Assembly: GCA_025458465.1 (NCBI GenBank)
Contig: JALOSK010000090.1
Span: 1 to 7,866, forward strand
Origin: Sandarakinorhabdus sp.
GTDB lineage: Bacteria > Pseudomonadota > Alphaproteobacteria > Sphingomonadales > Sphingomonadaceae
Length of the DNA: 7,866 nucleotides
Direction of reading: 5' to 3'
In this document: piece after piece, positions 6,397 through 7,866 of the stretch
Layout: the number at the start of each line of letters is the position of its first letter
Position numbering within the stretch: position 1 is the first letter of the stretch
Made by a program: the position numbers and the translations under genes
Notes under the pieces: generated by a model
What the model was told of the DNA's origin: nothing
The model's database searches: none
Seen by the model: only the letters and a program-made list of their open reading frames with translations

Positions 6397-6417
6397 TCCC
6401 GGGCTGCGACCCGGGAT
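6396..6417. repeat. REP-like CCCGGG palindrome between gatC and gatA
   Basis: ATCCCGGG (6396-6403) and CCCGGGAT (6410-6417) are perfect 8-bp arms around a six-base loop, CTGCGA. It abuts the previous hairpin, sharing base 6396, and ends eight bases before the gatA ribosome site. From memory, palindromes of the form ATCCCGG(N)CCGGGAT followed by CCA are scattered in many alphaproteobacterial genomes. Only one copy is in this window, so the dispersed nature is inferred. Confidence 0.65.
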
Positions 6418-6424
6418 CCATGGC

Positions 6425-6431
6425 AAAGGTG
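6425..6431 (+). promoter_or_regulatory. gatA Shine-Dalgarno site
   Basis: AAAGGTG ends five bases before ATG 6437, with its AAAGG core seven bases away. It selects this ATG over the out-of-frame ATG at 6420 and the adjoining in-frame GTG at 6434. Confidence 0.65.
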
Positions 6432-6436
6432 TCGTG

Positions 6437-7866
<1,430 letters not shown>

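Overview
The window is a high-GC bacterial chromosome segment with ordinary housekeeping content. It most likely comes from an alphaproteobacterium, plausibly a sphingomonad. The basis is the 180-kDa class NAD-glutamate dehydrogenase, the gatC-gatA order, the strong GC bias at third codon positions, and a CCCGGG palindrome of a type I recall from alphaproteobacterial intergenic regions. The taxonomic call is inference; no search was run.

Layout, left to right: (1) the 3' end of an unidentified + strand gene, stopping at 104; (2) a 186-bp spacer with short palindromes and a possible weak tRNA terminator; (3) tRNA-Thr(CGU) on the minus strand at 291-366 with an encoded CCA end; (4) a + strand gene of about 223 codons, divergent from the tRNA, with no firm family but a PAS-like sequence pattern; (5) a 1588-1614 residue NAD-specific glutamate dehydrogenase; (6) gatC, complete; (7) gatA, cut by the right edge about 10-20 residues before its expected end.

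The dehydrogenase feeds glutamate carbon into the TCA cycle as 2-oxoglutarate. GatC and GatA belong to the tRNA-dependent amidotransferase that makes Gln-tRNA(Gln) and/or Asn-tRNA(Asn). These are separate jobs and I see no sign of one combined system. I found no mobile element, CRISPR array, phage gene or defence gene.

The interest lies in the gene junctions. A terminator-like hairpin with a six-T run is built into the last codons of the gene upstream of the dehydrogenase, which argues for a separate transcript and for the downstream GTG start at 1212. A 23-bp tandem repeat sits on the dehydrogenase stop codon and carries stops in all three forward frames. An 8-bp-arm inverted repeat ends two bases before the gatC ATG. 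The gatC-gatA gap holds two back-to-back hairpins, the first enclosing the gatC stop codon and the second resembling a dispersed palindromic repeat.
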